A stretch of 64,000 bases of DNA from Hydractinia symbiolongicarpus (lineage: Eukaryota; Cnidaria; Hydrozoa; Anthoathecata; Hydractiniidae): assembly GCF_029227915.1 (NCBI RefSeq), contig NC_079875.1, positions 14,505,001 to 14,569,000 on the forward strand, in the 5' to 3' direction. The notes under the pieces are model-generated. The model did not search any database, had not been told where the DNA came from, and saw nothing but the letters and a program-made list of their open reading frames with translations. This document shows, piece after piece, positions 36,533 through 47,479 of the stretch; the stretch's first letter is position 1, and each line of letters starts with the position of its first letter. Both the position numbers and the translations under genes were made by a program.

Positions 36533-38545
36533 TCACTTCCCTATCCGTCGTCTATCTTCGTAAACAACAGCTGTCAATGTTGCCAATTTGTTATTGTTCG
36601 AACCAAGTGTGTCCTTCAAAAAGTAAACTAGGTTATCTAATTTATGTTCAGTACTTGCAATCATTAAAGAACCATTTTCACCAAAGGCATGAGAGTCTGT
36701 GTATATAACATTTCCGTCATCGTATATTAAGAAGGACGACGTACGACGTTTATGTATAAACAACACTACTTGTTTACGTTTCAAGAACACGAGTTGACGA
36801 AGTTGGTATAATATTGTCGCCGTCTTAACATCTGATTCAAAAGACACGGCTAACGACGGCATAACCGTAAGGATGTTTAACTTAGTACCCAGTCGTTCAT
36901 TAACTTCTTCGATGCTCAGATCCAGAACGCCCAATTCTTCTACAATACTATCATACAGAATGTTCCCTTCTTTGATCGAAGCGTAGAATAAATTCATCCA
37001 TGTATCCTCTAAATATCCCCGATTTTGATACGGAATATCCGATCGCGAGAAGAACCTTCCGATTATTAGGGAGATAATGGTACAAGCGTTACTACCATTC
37101 CTCCCATTAAAATAAGTTTGACTAATATTTCTTGGAAACAACCAAAATGAGATTTTTATACTTGAAATGTAAAAACACTGAACGAGTAAATATTCAAAAG
37201 ATTTCTCCGTTTGCTCCAATCCATGTAAATTCGATCCCTTTTTAAGTAAATCCAAGGCTTCCTCGCGAGTCACTTCAACGTGAATAAATTCTTGCGTTGT
37301 CTCATCTAACTTTGATTTCGACACATTCTCGTTTTCTTTTAATTTTGATTGAGTAAGGCAATCTCGGATAATACGAATCGTAAGTAAACATCCGTACAAC
37401 AATGGTAAAAAACTGCTGACGATGCATAACATAATAAAACGGTTTCTATTGTACCCTTCAAAATAAATTACAGAAGTACGCATTGACTTGTCTGTTAAAG
37501 AAACCGGTTTTAAAACGGTGTACACAGGTTCATAATAGTTTGTTACTGACATAATCACGTGGCACGACGCTCCAGCCATCGTCCAATGGAAGGAAGAGTA
37601 AATATGCAATGACTCTGCGGTGGAGTTAGCGTTGCTGATTAAACTACGTATATACGAAGGTGTGTCTCCTTTGAAACATAGAAAACATAATGGCGGGAAC
37701 AAAATTGCCATGGAAATAAGAGAACGAAAGCTTATTGCGCTTTCTAAAATTGATCCAGTAAATATGGTCCCATACATATTACAAAATTCATTTTCCGGAT
37801 CCGACAGAGCTAACCATGTTACGTATGTTACTATGGTAAACATTGAAGCAAATATGATATGTGACGAGGAATGCCGCTCTTGTAGTGTTGGAAAATACGA
37901 TAAACAAAAGCAAATAAGACATAAACATATATTAATGCCAGCAAATAATAGGGTGTTGATGCAGTTTTGAATGTTATTAAAAAACACAAACGTCAAAAGC
38001 ACATCCAGTGAGATAGCAAATAAAAATGATGTCAGTAAATGTAATATAAACAACCACGTGCATAAATAACAAGTTGGTGTTTCCATGCTTTCCCGCGCTT
38101 TTCTCAGCCAAAATAGTTTGAACGCATGCGCGGAATCAACACCCAGTACAAACATGGCCACCATAAAGAATCCAGTGTAATATAAAAATATTTCGTACAG
38201 CTTTTCCAGTAGGAATCTTGAAAACGGGATTGAGAATGCGACCAAGTTGGTTAACACAAACAAAACAACCTTAAAAAACCAAAAACTGTGATGCACCCGT
38301 GAGGCTATCTTGGAATTGCAATTTATTGTTGTAACTGCCAGAAAGAGATAAAACATTACAATGGATGTTGTGAACCGATAGGCTCCTTCTATCCCCAAAA
38401 ATCTATCGCACACATTGAAATTGAATTTCCAGACACATTTCGAATAAAAATAGTGTTTGACATCCGGTAGTAGTACGATAAACGTGGATAGGGACCATAC
38501 CGTCGAGCCAAGAAAATAAATTAAATTCGCTAACTTTGAACTCAT
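36533..38545 (-). CDS. SERINC-like multipass membrane protein fused to a putative papain-fold (C76-like) C-terminal domain
   Basis: One uninterrupted 670-codon frame, intronless among intron-rich neighbours. Residues 1-400 form about ten hydrophobic segments with SERINC/TMS hallmarks: EGAYRFTTSIVMFY, then HHSFWFFKVVLFVLTNLVAF (about 85-104), and SSFHWTMAGASCHVIMSVTN near 317-336, matching the family's SFFHF...TLTNW block. SERINCs are lipid scramblase-like proteins tied to serine-lipid metabolism. Human SERINCs are about 400-470 residues, so 200 extra residues follow the last membrane segment. That cytosolic part has NGSNACTIISLIIGRFF (C488), then W..., KEGNILYDS, and later a hydrophobic strand, VIYTDSHAFGENGSLMI (D617, H619). 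A Cys followed by W/GNxLYD and a terminal Asp-Ser-His strand is the layout of the papain-fold deubiquitinase family C76, in which the DxH supplies Asp and His of the triad. SERINC membership is secure; the peptidase-like call is inference. Confidence 0.82.
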   Translation of the reverse strand: MSSKLANLIYFLGSTVWSLSTFIVLLPDVKHYFYSKCVWKFNFNVCDRFLGIEGAYRFTTSIVMFYLFLAVTTINCNSKIASRVHHSFWFFKVVLFVLTNLVAFSIPFSRFLLEKLYEIFLYYTGFFMVAMFVLGVDSAHAFKLFWLRKARESMETPTCYLCTWLFILHLLTSFLFAISLDVLLTFVFFNNIQNCINTLLFAGINICLCLICFCLSYFPTLQERHSSSHIIFASMFTIVTYVTWLALSDPENEFCNMYGTIFTGSILESAISFRSLISMAILFPPLCFLCFKGDTPSYIRSLISNANSTAESLHIYSSFHWTMAGASCHVIMSVTNYYEPVYTVLKPVSLTDKSMRTSVIYFEGYNRNRFIMLCIVSSFLPLLYGCLLTIRIIRDCLTQSKLKENENVSKSKLDETTQEFIHVEVTREEALDLLKKGSNLHGLEQTEKSFEYLLVQCFYISSIKISFWLFPRNISQTYFNGRNGSNACTIISLIIGRFFSRSDIPYQNRGYLEDTWMNLFYASIKEGNILYDSIVEELGVLDLSIEEVNERLGTKLNILTVMPSLAVSFESDVKTATILYQLRQLVFLKRKQVVLFIHKRRTSSFLIYDDGNVIYTDSHAFGENGSLMIASTEHKLDNLVYFLKDTLGSNNNKLATLTAVVYEDRRRIGK

Positions 38546-38751
38546 TATTTCTCCACCTTCTTAGCCCGCCTTATAAAACGTTAGATGTGCCATACTGCAA
38601 TATATCAAAAGTGTGCATTCCGCATAAATTATCCTCATCATCGGCATTTATGCACGGTTGAGTTACTCTGTATTGAAACGCATTTTGCCCGCGTGAAAAC
38701 ATAATTTAAATTCTAGAATCAAACCATAGTTGATAGGCAAAACCGATGAAC

Positions 38752-38822
38752 ATCCTCGTCCCCAAGGTTCCTTGTTACCGAAATTAATCGAAGAAAAAAA
38801 ATGCATTGGGAACGAGGTTAAT
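38752..38822. repeat. MITE of the CAACCTCG family
   Basis: Start CATCCTCGTCCCCAAGG and end TTGGGAACGAGGTTAA, inverted. It lies upstream of the SERINC-like start codon. No clear target duplication. Confidence 0.6.
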
Positions 38823-39340
38823 GGTTGAACTGCATATTTTGTTCACAAGAACGTCTAAACTTCAGCTGAAGCTGGATATTATGATTTACGTTTTTTTAAT
38901 CTTGGCTGTTCTTATTTCAGTTCTTTTAAATATAAGGAAATATATGGTCAGATTTACAAATAGTGGTGAAGATTTTATAGAATTGAAAAAGATTGTTTTT
39001 AAATTCTTCTTGTATAAGGATTTAGTAAAAAAATCCGGTTTCTTAGAAATAATTCAATCTATGAAATTAAGACTGATTATGTTCTTAAAATGTTCCTAAT
39101 TTTAGCCTTAACATTCTTAAAAAGTATGTTTTTCATATAAAAAGTATTGTATGGCTTTTACCAACCTTGCCTCAGGGAAATTATAGGTTTTTTAAACACG
39201 GCGGCGTAACGTATAGATTCTTAGGGGTCTGTTGGTTGTAAATAACTTAGGGTGCGCCCCGAGAACAAGATTGCTTGATGCAAAATGATTCAACAACTAT
39301 GCGGTACTTAGATAAATCACCTGCATCTGTAATTAACTTT
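38823..39340. other. Intergenic, nothing recognised
   Basis: An open frame of about 97 codons at 38806-39099 (+) is AT-rich, Leu/Ile/Lys-dominated and starts inside the MITE. I see no reason to call it a gene. Confidence 0.4.
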
Positions 39341-39341
39341 A

Positions 39342-39655
39342 TCTCTGTAATAATAGCCGTATTCCGTCTGTCTGTCTCTACCCGGAACCCCCGCCGAGTT
39401 AGAAAATAATGTTACGGAAACACGAATATCAAATGCGATATATTTTTATCCACTTTGTTGCGACGGGTAAATATAAAGGACGGGCGACCCCGTGGCTTTT
39501 TCCACTGGCTACAGGCTAGTCTGTATTATAATACCCGTATACTTCTGTCTGTCTGTCACGCAAAATGGTAGCTTAGCTGCGCAATAGCGAGAAGCACGCA
39601 ATGCGGTATAAAAAGGACGGGCGAACCCGTGGATTTTCCACGGGCTAACGACTAG
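39342..39655 (+). mobile_element. Two head-to-tail Helitron-like units with clean ends
   Basis: Unit 1 is 39342-39519 and starts TCTCTGTAATAATAGCCG. Unit 2 is 39520-39655, from TCTGTATTATAATACCCG to the hairpin CCCGTGGATTTTCCACGGG followed by CTAACGACTAG. The element sits between A and T as Helitrons do. The junction CTAG|TCTG between units is exact. There is no coding capacity. Confidence 0.75.
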
Positions 39656-39903
39656 TAATATATAATTGTCATCAAGAAGTGTTTCTTTTCCTGTTATTTC
39701 AAGTAGACAGCAAAAAACAAGCAATCTGGATTTATTCACGGTCAGTAAAGCTATAAATGACTTACTTCACCTTACAGGGAACACAGGAAGAAAAGGTTGC
39801 AAGAGGAATTTTTAAATAAAATAAAAGAACGTATTTAAATCGGAGACCCTATGTTTTTGAAATTCCTTATGCAAAAAAACTGTCTGTTAAATAACAACAT
39901 AAA

Positions 39904-39979
39904 CAACCTCGTTCCCAGGGCATTTTGCCTTGTTGAAGTTGATAGCGGCGAAAAGGCTCAGGGGACCTGGGGACGAGGT
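39904..39979. repeat. MITE of the CAACCTCG family
   Basis: CAACCTCGTTCCCAGGG at the left and CCTGGGGACGAGGTTA at the right. The flanks CAACATAAA and CAACACAAG agree at 7 of 9 positions, a decayed 9-bp duplication. It lies just past the FBXO36 stop codon. Confidence 0.78.
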
Positions 39980-39996
39980 TACAACACAAGCCAGCG

Positions 39997-41227
39997 TCAA
40001 ACATTATCCCAATCAATTTCATTCTCCTTCCTCCTTTTTAATTCTTGGATGTAATACTTTTTCACGCTTTTTTTTCGATCAGCAATTAAATCGGCGTCTA
40101 TACCAAATTCGTCATGCAAATGAAATTTCCATATTTCATCTTTTCGATACCGCTTGCTGGCTACAGTCGACACCTAAGTTAAAAAAATTAAAATACAACA
40201 GTGAAAAGGTCTTTTTCTGTACAGCTTTAAAAAAACCTGAACAGTCCGTCAGCTCTCTCTAAAAGCAATAGCTCATGGCTTGACGAATTGATATTGAATG
40301 CAAAGAAGCCAATATAGTAACTAAGAAAGCCTAGCTGTTGTTGCGGGTGTCTTAATATTTTTTAAATTTAAGACTGCCAGATCAGCTACAACGCTATTCA
40401 AATTCTAAAGTTTTACAGTGTTGTTAGTTGGGGGAATAAGGTTGTTATACCGAAAAAATAGTGTTTTTGACGTCATCTCTGCGGAAGAAAAGGTACCTCA
40501 CCTCCAGATCTCCCCCTCATCACAAGTTTCACCGGTCCTGTAGCCGAGCCTTGCGTGAATTGTTTTGGCTGACTGTGAATTTTAATGAACACAAATTGTT
40601 TTCATTTTAAGAAACGATTGCATTCTCGTTTCAGAGTTCCTAGCCTCCAGCCGATAGGAATTAAGTGTTCTAGAAAGCGTGTAGTACGAAAAAAACATTT
40701 ATCGTCTTAAAATAACCTCGTCATCATGCGTCTGATATGTTGAGTCATAGTACAGGCAAAAAAAGGTCTGGGATTGAGGTTGTAATGAAACTTACCTGCT
40801 GAAGGTTGCATATATCTTTCGGTTTCAAATGAGAAGTTATGTTAGCTAGTATATGAAGCGGTAACATAGCCAGCCATGACCCCGTCAAATAACCTAATGC
40901 CAAATGAATAACGTCATCACCAAGGTAACGTTCGACATCGCCCTGTACGACGTCGCTATCCAGAAATTTTTCTATCGTGTATTTTTCTTCAGATGGAATC
41001 ACTTTTCCGTTTTTTGTATATCGTATACGCCATTTTCGCCAAACAACGCCATCATTGTAAACAACTATTTCAAAAAAATCTTTACTTGGTGCAGGAGCTT
41101 GTCCTGATGCGGAATAAAGTTTAATTCTTTGCTGGCTCACATGTTTTTTCGCGCTTTTTTTCTTCGATGTTCTATCAAGCGATGATGCATAGATCCCCTT
41201 TCGTGATATATTATTGTTGTAATTCAT
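39997..41227 (-). CDS. FBXO36: F-box only protein 36
   Basis: Two exons on the minus strand, 40796-41227 and 39997-40173, joined at phase 0 (LQQ|VST). They give 202 residues; human FBXO36 is 188. Landmarks of the family are present in order: GQAPAPSKDFFEIVVYNDGV with WRKWRI (the beta-rich N-terminal part), FLDSDVVQGDVERYLGD, the F-box MLPLHILANITSHLKPKDIC followed by NLQQVS, and the terminal WKFHLHDEF. F-box proteins bring substrates to SCF ubiquitin ligases through SKP1; no substrate is known for FBXO36. The N-terminal about 40 residues are Ser/Lys-rich and not conserved. The start is the first ATG of the frame. A repeat of the CAACCTCG type (about 40709-40785) lies in the intron, beginning only ten bases beyond the donor. 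Confidence 0.87.
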
Positions 41228-41229
41228 AC

Positions 41230-42970
41230 TTTGTAGAGCTTTGTCGATAACTTAAGAAAATAAATCTTAACAGGTTATTTGAGATGACAAAAAAAAAGTT
41301 GTTCGAGTTAACCCTGGTTTCCACAAACTTAAAAACTCTTTTTAACAACAAGTTGCATGTATGCGTTCTTCTAAAAGAAACCAGGTGAGAGGTCTAATTC
41401 TAAAGTTACTTAATACGAGATTGGTTAAATATATAGTTTTTACAGATAGCATTATAAGAAACAAGTTTCTTGTAAAACGTGTTTTTATTGAGAGGACGAT
41501 TTGTGCGAACCAGCCTGGAGTTCTAAATGTTTAATGCATCATCTTACGAAAAAGGATTATAAAGGTAATCTTGATAATTTTGTTCAATAACGGCATGCTA
41601 CACAAATTTCGACATGTTTTTACCACCCATTTCAAATTATCAACCCACCTATCCCGCTCTTTCATTAGAACCCCAGCAGTGAAAATTTTTTTTTGCAAAA
41701 TTTCTTAATATGGTTCATTCGCAAACAATTATGTTCATAAAATGCAAAAAATTCGCGAATTTTTCCAATAGCGACGGTAAAGTCAGAAATAGTTTAAGGC
41801 ATTATGTTCGTTCGACAACGCAATTTGAACAAAAAGAAGAAAAAAAATTACTCTCTATCTATTGCTGCGTCTTTTATTTTAGGCCCCAAAATAAAAATTC
41901 ACCAACTTCAATTCATTAACACTATCACCAACTATCAATTTAAACGAAATTACCGACCCTTCTTTTCCTTAATAAGTTCCCCGTATAAAATCTGAGAATC
42001 TCTGAAACGTGCTTCCTTCGAGTTTATGTTCTTATAACTTTTCTAAAGAAAAAAATATTAACCCTCTTCTTGCCAGAAAGAGAAAAAAAACCTTGAAGAC
42101 ACGATTTTGTTCTGGTTTTTGTCTGTTCACATTATGTTGTGATCCCACAATCACACACACACACGCCATCTTCAATATCTCCGATCTTGAACAAATATTT
42201 TTCTTTCGCGAATTTTCCAGTGTGAGCAAGTTTGTCACCATACACACACGGGGTATTACGAAAAAAATAACCGTAATCTGCATCAGTTAAGGTTACAATA
42301 CATAAGTGATGATTACAATATATCCATACATTCGCCATTATTAACAAACTCGCCTTCATGCTCCTTCACACTTACATTCTTACAGTATAGACAATTGTAA
42401 GCTTAGCAAAACGTGTAAACTATATTTATCATAATTTTAAACTTTCACTTCGCAGCTAGTGTTTGCTTTTACAATGTATTTAAACATTAATTCCCTGTTG
42501 TAACAACCCATTAAGACTCTATCGTCTCTAAGTGTTCTATGGAATACACGCAAGCTTTTACTGTTCAGCAAATTGTTTTGCTATCTGCTTGAATTAGATT
42601 CACTCTTTATTGCATTGGCGCTTATTATTTTCCCACCAGTTCGACATTTGATGTAACAAAAACATAAAGTTGAAGTGCGTGCGTTATTATAAATACTTGA
42701 TTAACGAATACAAAAACTCAATAAAAGATAAATTAAATTATATATTTAAAATCTTATTCTGATAGAACGTTCTTTCCTTGAAACGAATTCTCTTTAAAAT
42801 ACACACCGTTACAAATGAAGGTTCTGCCAATATAACTTCGACAAGAGCTTCAAAAGTTTCATTTTTTAAAACAAACAATATAAAAAAAAATTTAAAACAA
42901 AAACATCTGCTCTCAAAAGTTTATCGCGTTGAACGTTCCCTCGACAATTTTAACAAATAATTATAAACTA
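41230..42970. other. Region between FBXO36 and SLC35A4, no gene recognised
   Basis: Several frames of 60-90 codons occur on both strands at 41700-42360, overlapping one another. None has a recognisable motif. A short CA-repeat lies at about 42150-42164. This stretch contains the FBXO36 promoter and the SLC35A4 3' end. Confidence 0.45.
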
Positions 42971-42972
42971 AA

Positions 42973-45900
42973 CTAAATATTCAATTTTCGTGTTACATCT
43001 ACACGAAATTCATGATAAAAATATAGCGCAATAATTACAATTAAAAATGAAATGAAAAAATAAATATGAATACTATAACCGAATATAAAGTACGTAAAGA
43101 CGGACGTGAGGACCATAGATGCACCAATCATAAACAAGCGTGTGATGTTGCTGGAATGTTTTAACACGAGTGAAATTATTATACCATTCAATGCCTGCAG
43201 AAAAATAAAAACAAACTTCAGTTTTGACTAGCGTTGTTAGCATAAACGGTCAGCAAACTTGATTTATATTATAATACCTGCATACGTCTGTCTGTCACGC
43301 ACAATGGTAACCGCAGTAGCAAGACACGAAACGAGTAAATAAAAAACGAGTGAACCCGTGGATTTATCCACGGGCTCGACTAGTTTTACTAAGATTGTTT
43401 GGTGTTCTGGTACGCTTTTAAGACAGAAATGCTAAATACACAGACGACGGAGGCTGAATTTAACAAAAGCGAATAATGTGAAAATACACACTGTATTAGC
43501 CTACGAATTTTCAACGCGGTTACTGTGAGAACAAACATACCTGCGTAACAACAATCGACCATGTCCAAATAGAGAATCCGTCAAGAAATCCTGCATGGAA
43601 AACACAACGCATATTATCCTGAAATACACACCCTTTAACAACTTCTTACTTTTACTGTACACGCACTCTCTATAGAAAGCCTGGGAGGCGTCCAGTGGTT
43701 TTCCTTGCCAACTTAATTTTTTTATCTTGCCAAATTAATTTGTCTATTCATCTCGAAAAAGAGTACGAGCATTTGAAAATTGTACGTGTCAATTCTATAA
43801 AAAAGATATTAAACGAGACCAAATGAACGAAACGAAATTCTTACCAGATGATGGCGTCGATGAGAAGAAGAACGTTGCAGCATTTAATAAGATACCGAAA
43901 GCATATAAGATAATATTTTGAAGATGTATGGATGTCTAAAAAAATGGGATTTCTTTTATACATCATCATCACAGGTTTAACAATCATAAAAAAAACTCGG
44001 ATTGTTTTATGTGTTAAAAAGTTGATCTCGTCGGACGCAAATTTGCACCACCCTCGATACTTATCCATCGCGAAAACGTTCTTTCAATGCTCAAAACGAT
44101 TGGAGGCATAACATTTGAAATTACCTTTTACTACATTAACATACATTTCCTATAAAAGCCTTTTTGGGGGATAGAAAAAATTTATATTGGTTTAAAAAAG
44201 TCAGCCTTTCCAAACAATGTGAAGTTATGGTTCGTAAATATGTTCGGTTGAAAAGGTCTATTAAATAAACTTGCAGTAAAATGAAATTACCGTTTTGTAT
44301 CTTTTCAAAACAGCTTCTAAAAATAAATAGACAGAAACACAGCCGTTAAATTGTTCATAAAAAAGAATTTTTATTCTTGCGATTCTCATTTTCACAATTT
44401 TCTAAACACTTTTTTGTTCGTGACATTTAATTTCGCAAAAATGGTCAAAATGGCTCAAATTCGTTACTATAAGATTATGTTCCATATTTTTATATTTGTA
44501 CTGTGCTGGTTCTAGATTAAATTTTTAATCCGGATTTGGGAAACTGTTTTAGATTCCAGCGTATGACAAGCAGTACCTGTATAAACTCCAGCCAGTCCAG
44601 ATATCCCACAGTAAATGATAACAAGATACAGTCCAGTGAAGGTTATGTACAGGGTGCTTTTTGTTTTAGTGTCATCATCAGAACGTAATCCACCAATACT
44701 AAAAATATAACAAAGATAGCTGACCTAATACATACTTTAAAAATTAAAACACATGGTGGGATCTCCATGTTATACAACACGTACAAAATACACATTCTAA
44801 TACATAAAATTTAACTGCCCTTATATTATCCAGTGCTACTTTCCCCATAATTTTATGTTGTAAAATTAAATATGTTTACATGCTTTACAGTTTATATTGT
44901 ACTTTAGACAAACCCAAGTCACTGTGCGTTTTCTTCGATTTATACACTTAGGTCGCTTACCTGTTCACTACACCAGAGACAAACAGAAGAAAAACAGCAA
45001 ACCACTTTCTTCTGGATATATGTCTGGAAAGATAAAGTATCTTACATGCTAGAAGACAAAATAACAAACCCGTTCTCATGTTGAACACATGTTTGTTAAG
45101 GGGGAAATAAAGAGGAAAACAGATACTATACTTTTTTTATACTTTCTTTTTCTAAGTTTCAAAATTGCAATACTAGTGGTCTTAAAAATATCTTTGTAGA
45201 CAGCAGCTAGCATGAGAGAGAAGATGTTCATATTTTACATGGCTAGCCTCACAAATTTCGAGGGATATAGCCTGTCCATTATTTCCAGGAGGGGCCATGG
45301 CTTAGATGGGGAGTCCTCGAGTACAATTAGGGTCTGGCTCTACCAGAAAACTCCCTGCAACATCCAAACGGCCCACACAATGTGCCGTCTCCCCAATTTC
45401 CCTTACTGGTCTTAAAATAAAATTAAAAAATATCTTTGTAGACAGCAGCTAGCATGAGAGATCACATGGCTTGGGTTAAGCCAGAGCCACGGTCTCCTGT
45501 ACAAAGTGCGAGAGTTATAACCATTAAGCTACGGTGCCATGATTCAGCTACGGCTGAGAAAGTAAATAAATGGCTAAGCAGAATACAAGGCATAAAAATA
45601 TAAAGATATAAAGAGAAAATTGTTAAGTATATATACCTGTTTATTATGAAAAAGTAGCAGATTGCAGTGGCTGCTATTTTTAAATTATTCAGTAGCTAAA
45701 AAAAGGTATGCAGCAAAATACTAGTTTAGATGAATATAACAAGATTGACATTTCTAAATGTATACTCACCAGGCCTATCAATAAGGGGAGAGCGATCGCT
45801 CTTGTTCACGCAAAGACTCAACTAATTCTGAGATATGAGGAACTAGCGGAGCTATTAATAGCTCTCCCAATTCCACAAAAATTTTGTCTGGCTGAGCAAT

Positions 45901-47380
45901 ATCAATTCATCTAACATGGAAATCAATGTTATCTTTCTTATTATTTGCAGTAAAAAATAACCAAAATATGTAAAAAAGACAAGATAAAATAGATAAAAAA
46001 GATCATGGAATAAAATATGCCTTAAACTTACTTTATTTATTCATGTTGCTCGCCCAGTCTAAATTATTGCACCCTTAGGTCAGCGATTTATTACTCGGGT
46101 GTTATTTTTTTATTGATAGGCTTGACTCACCTGAAATGAAGATGGATCCATATATAATTGAATATGTGTGATGAGGTTGTTATTTACAGTATACAAGATA
46201 GCGGGCACAGAGTACAGCATGATGATACGTGGCGATGGAATGGTGAATTTTTCATATGTAAAAATGTCTTTCAGGACAAAACCAGCAGATATGAGAAGCT
46301 AAATGTGAAACAATAAGCAAATATATACTTTATTGTGTTCAGCTCAAACACACATACTTTAAATAAAAACACCACCAAAACTATATAAATTTTTTAACGT
46401 ATCAGCAGACACAAAGGATAATTTCGTAATGCAATGGAGTACTGTAAGAGAAGAAATAAATATTGTAAAAAAATTATAAAATTAATGTGTTGGAATTTGT
46501 CTAAAGTCATGCTTTCATCTCTTATTTCGATTTTCACCATACTTTCAACTCCTTTGCAATATCCCAGTAAGTTCAGTATAAAATTCACTTTGGAAAATGC
46601 ATTACATACACACAATAAACTTGCAATCATTGCCACAATTTAATTTGCTTAATGACAACCCTTTAGTCCAGAATTGACACAACTTCTAAGGACCTATTCA
46701 CAAATTTCATTCCAGTTTTTGCGAGAACTTCCCTCAAGGTGGAGATTCATATAAATTGTGGTGTGATTTAATTTGACATCAAAAAAAATAATTTAAATTT
46801 AGCCTGCAGTTCCTTTGATGTTAAAAATAAAAACACATTGATGTGAAATTATTTTAGCGATTTTAGACTAAATCACTAATTTTGCCAAATAAATGCTGCA
46901 CCAAAGTTTAAGCATTTAAGGTATGTAATCTGGTACAACAGTATGGATAAAAACAATGTGTTAAAAATTTATCCCAATGTATTCTGTCCTTAAAACGTAT
47001 TTGCAGATGGTACAGGTGTCAGGGAAAAGTATTAAAATCCTAGAAATAATGTATAATAATACCTTAAAGAATTCTACAAGAAGAGCCACGGAAGCAGAAC
47101 TGAAAGGTATTTTACCATTTTGTTTGCCAAGATTTATAAGAACTGGATGCAGGCTTGAGATTATTACACTAAAAATATATATCAATGATGCACAGTGACA
47201 CGTAGCACTTAAATAAGAAGAAATAAAAAAGTAAAATTATTTCAGGGTTCAATACTATTGTTATTATTCAGTTATAACACAGGTTAAACATTAGAATAAA
47301 ATGTACAGACAAAAGCAGTCTTACCCAACCGCCAGTAGTAACAGCCACAGCAGGTAAGGAAATGTTCCTAACGATGCCAT
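42973..47380 (-). CDS. SLC35A4: SLC35A4-type nucleotide-sugar transporter family protein
   Basis: Ten exons on the minus strand: 47325-47380, 47063-47168, 46131-46298, 45637-45695, 44961-45023, 44577-44698, 44291-44316, 43845-43935, 43541-43590 and 42973-43194. They total 320 residues, against 324 in human. All junctions keep frame. The product is a ten-helix drug/metabolite-superfamily membrane protein, expected in Golgi or endosomal membranes. Diagnostic blocks are present: NGKIPFSSASVALLVEFFK in helix 2, YTVNNNLITHIQLYMDPSSF (family YxxNNNLxxxxQxYMDPSxxQ), LNNLKIAATA, YCGISGLAGVYTEAVLKRY, and KHSSNITRLF near the C-terminus. In mammals SLC35A4 helps deliver CDP-ribitol to the Golgi. Human SLC35A4 has a nearly intronless coding region, whereas this one has nine introns. 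The start is the first ATG before a hydrophobic helix. Confidence 0.93.
43264..43383 (+). mobile_element. Single Helitron-like unit in an SLC35A4 intron
   Basis: Starts TTATATTATAATACC, continues CGTCTGTCTGTCACGCACAATGG, and ends in the hairpin CCCGTGGATTTATCCACGGG, then CTCGACTAG followed by T. At about 120 bp it is the shortest complete unit seen. Confidence 0.72.
45188..45545 (-). repeat. tRNA-derived SINE-like repeat with a flanking direct duplication
   Basis: The minus strand reads CCGTAGCTTAATGGTTATAA (a good box A) then CTCTCGCACTTTGTAC and GGAGACC, as in the copy at 16.5 kb. A direct duplication containing ATATCTTTGTAGACAGCAGC and TAGCATGAGAG occurs at 45188-45220 and 45430-45460. 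It lies in an SLC35A4 intron. Confidence 0.55.
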
Positions 47381-47441
47381 GATTCTACCGAATCAACATA
47401 TTTAAATGTTCTTATATTTAAAACACTAAAAATTAATAATA

Positions 47442-47479
47442 AACAGTTAGGTCACTTTATGTAAAGTGACCTAACTGTT
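47442..47479. promoter_or_regulatory. Perfect 18-bp palindrome just upstream of SLC35A4
   Basis: AACAGTTAGGTCACTTTA is followed after two bases by its exact inverted copy. It lies 62 bases before the start codon, so it is in the promoter or 5' leader. It could be a cruciform/hairpin regulatory site or the relic of a foldback element. Confidence 0.45.

Noticed and set aside
37620-37970. 116-codon plus-strand frame
   Set aside because: Antisense shadow of the SERINC-like coding region.
41700-42360. Overlapping frames, including one ending DGVCVCDCG
   Set aside because: No domain, no splice partners, and frames on both strands overlap; the Cys run comes from a CA/GT-repeat.
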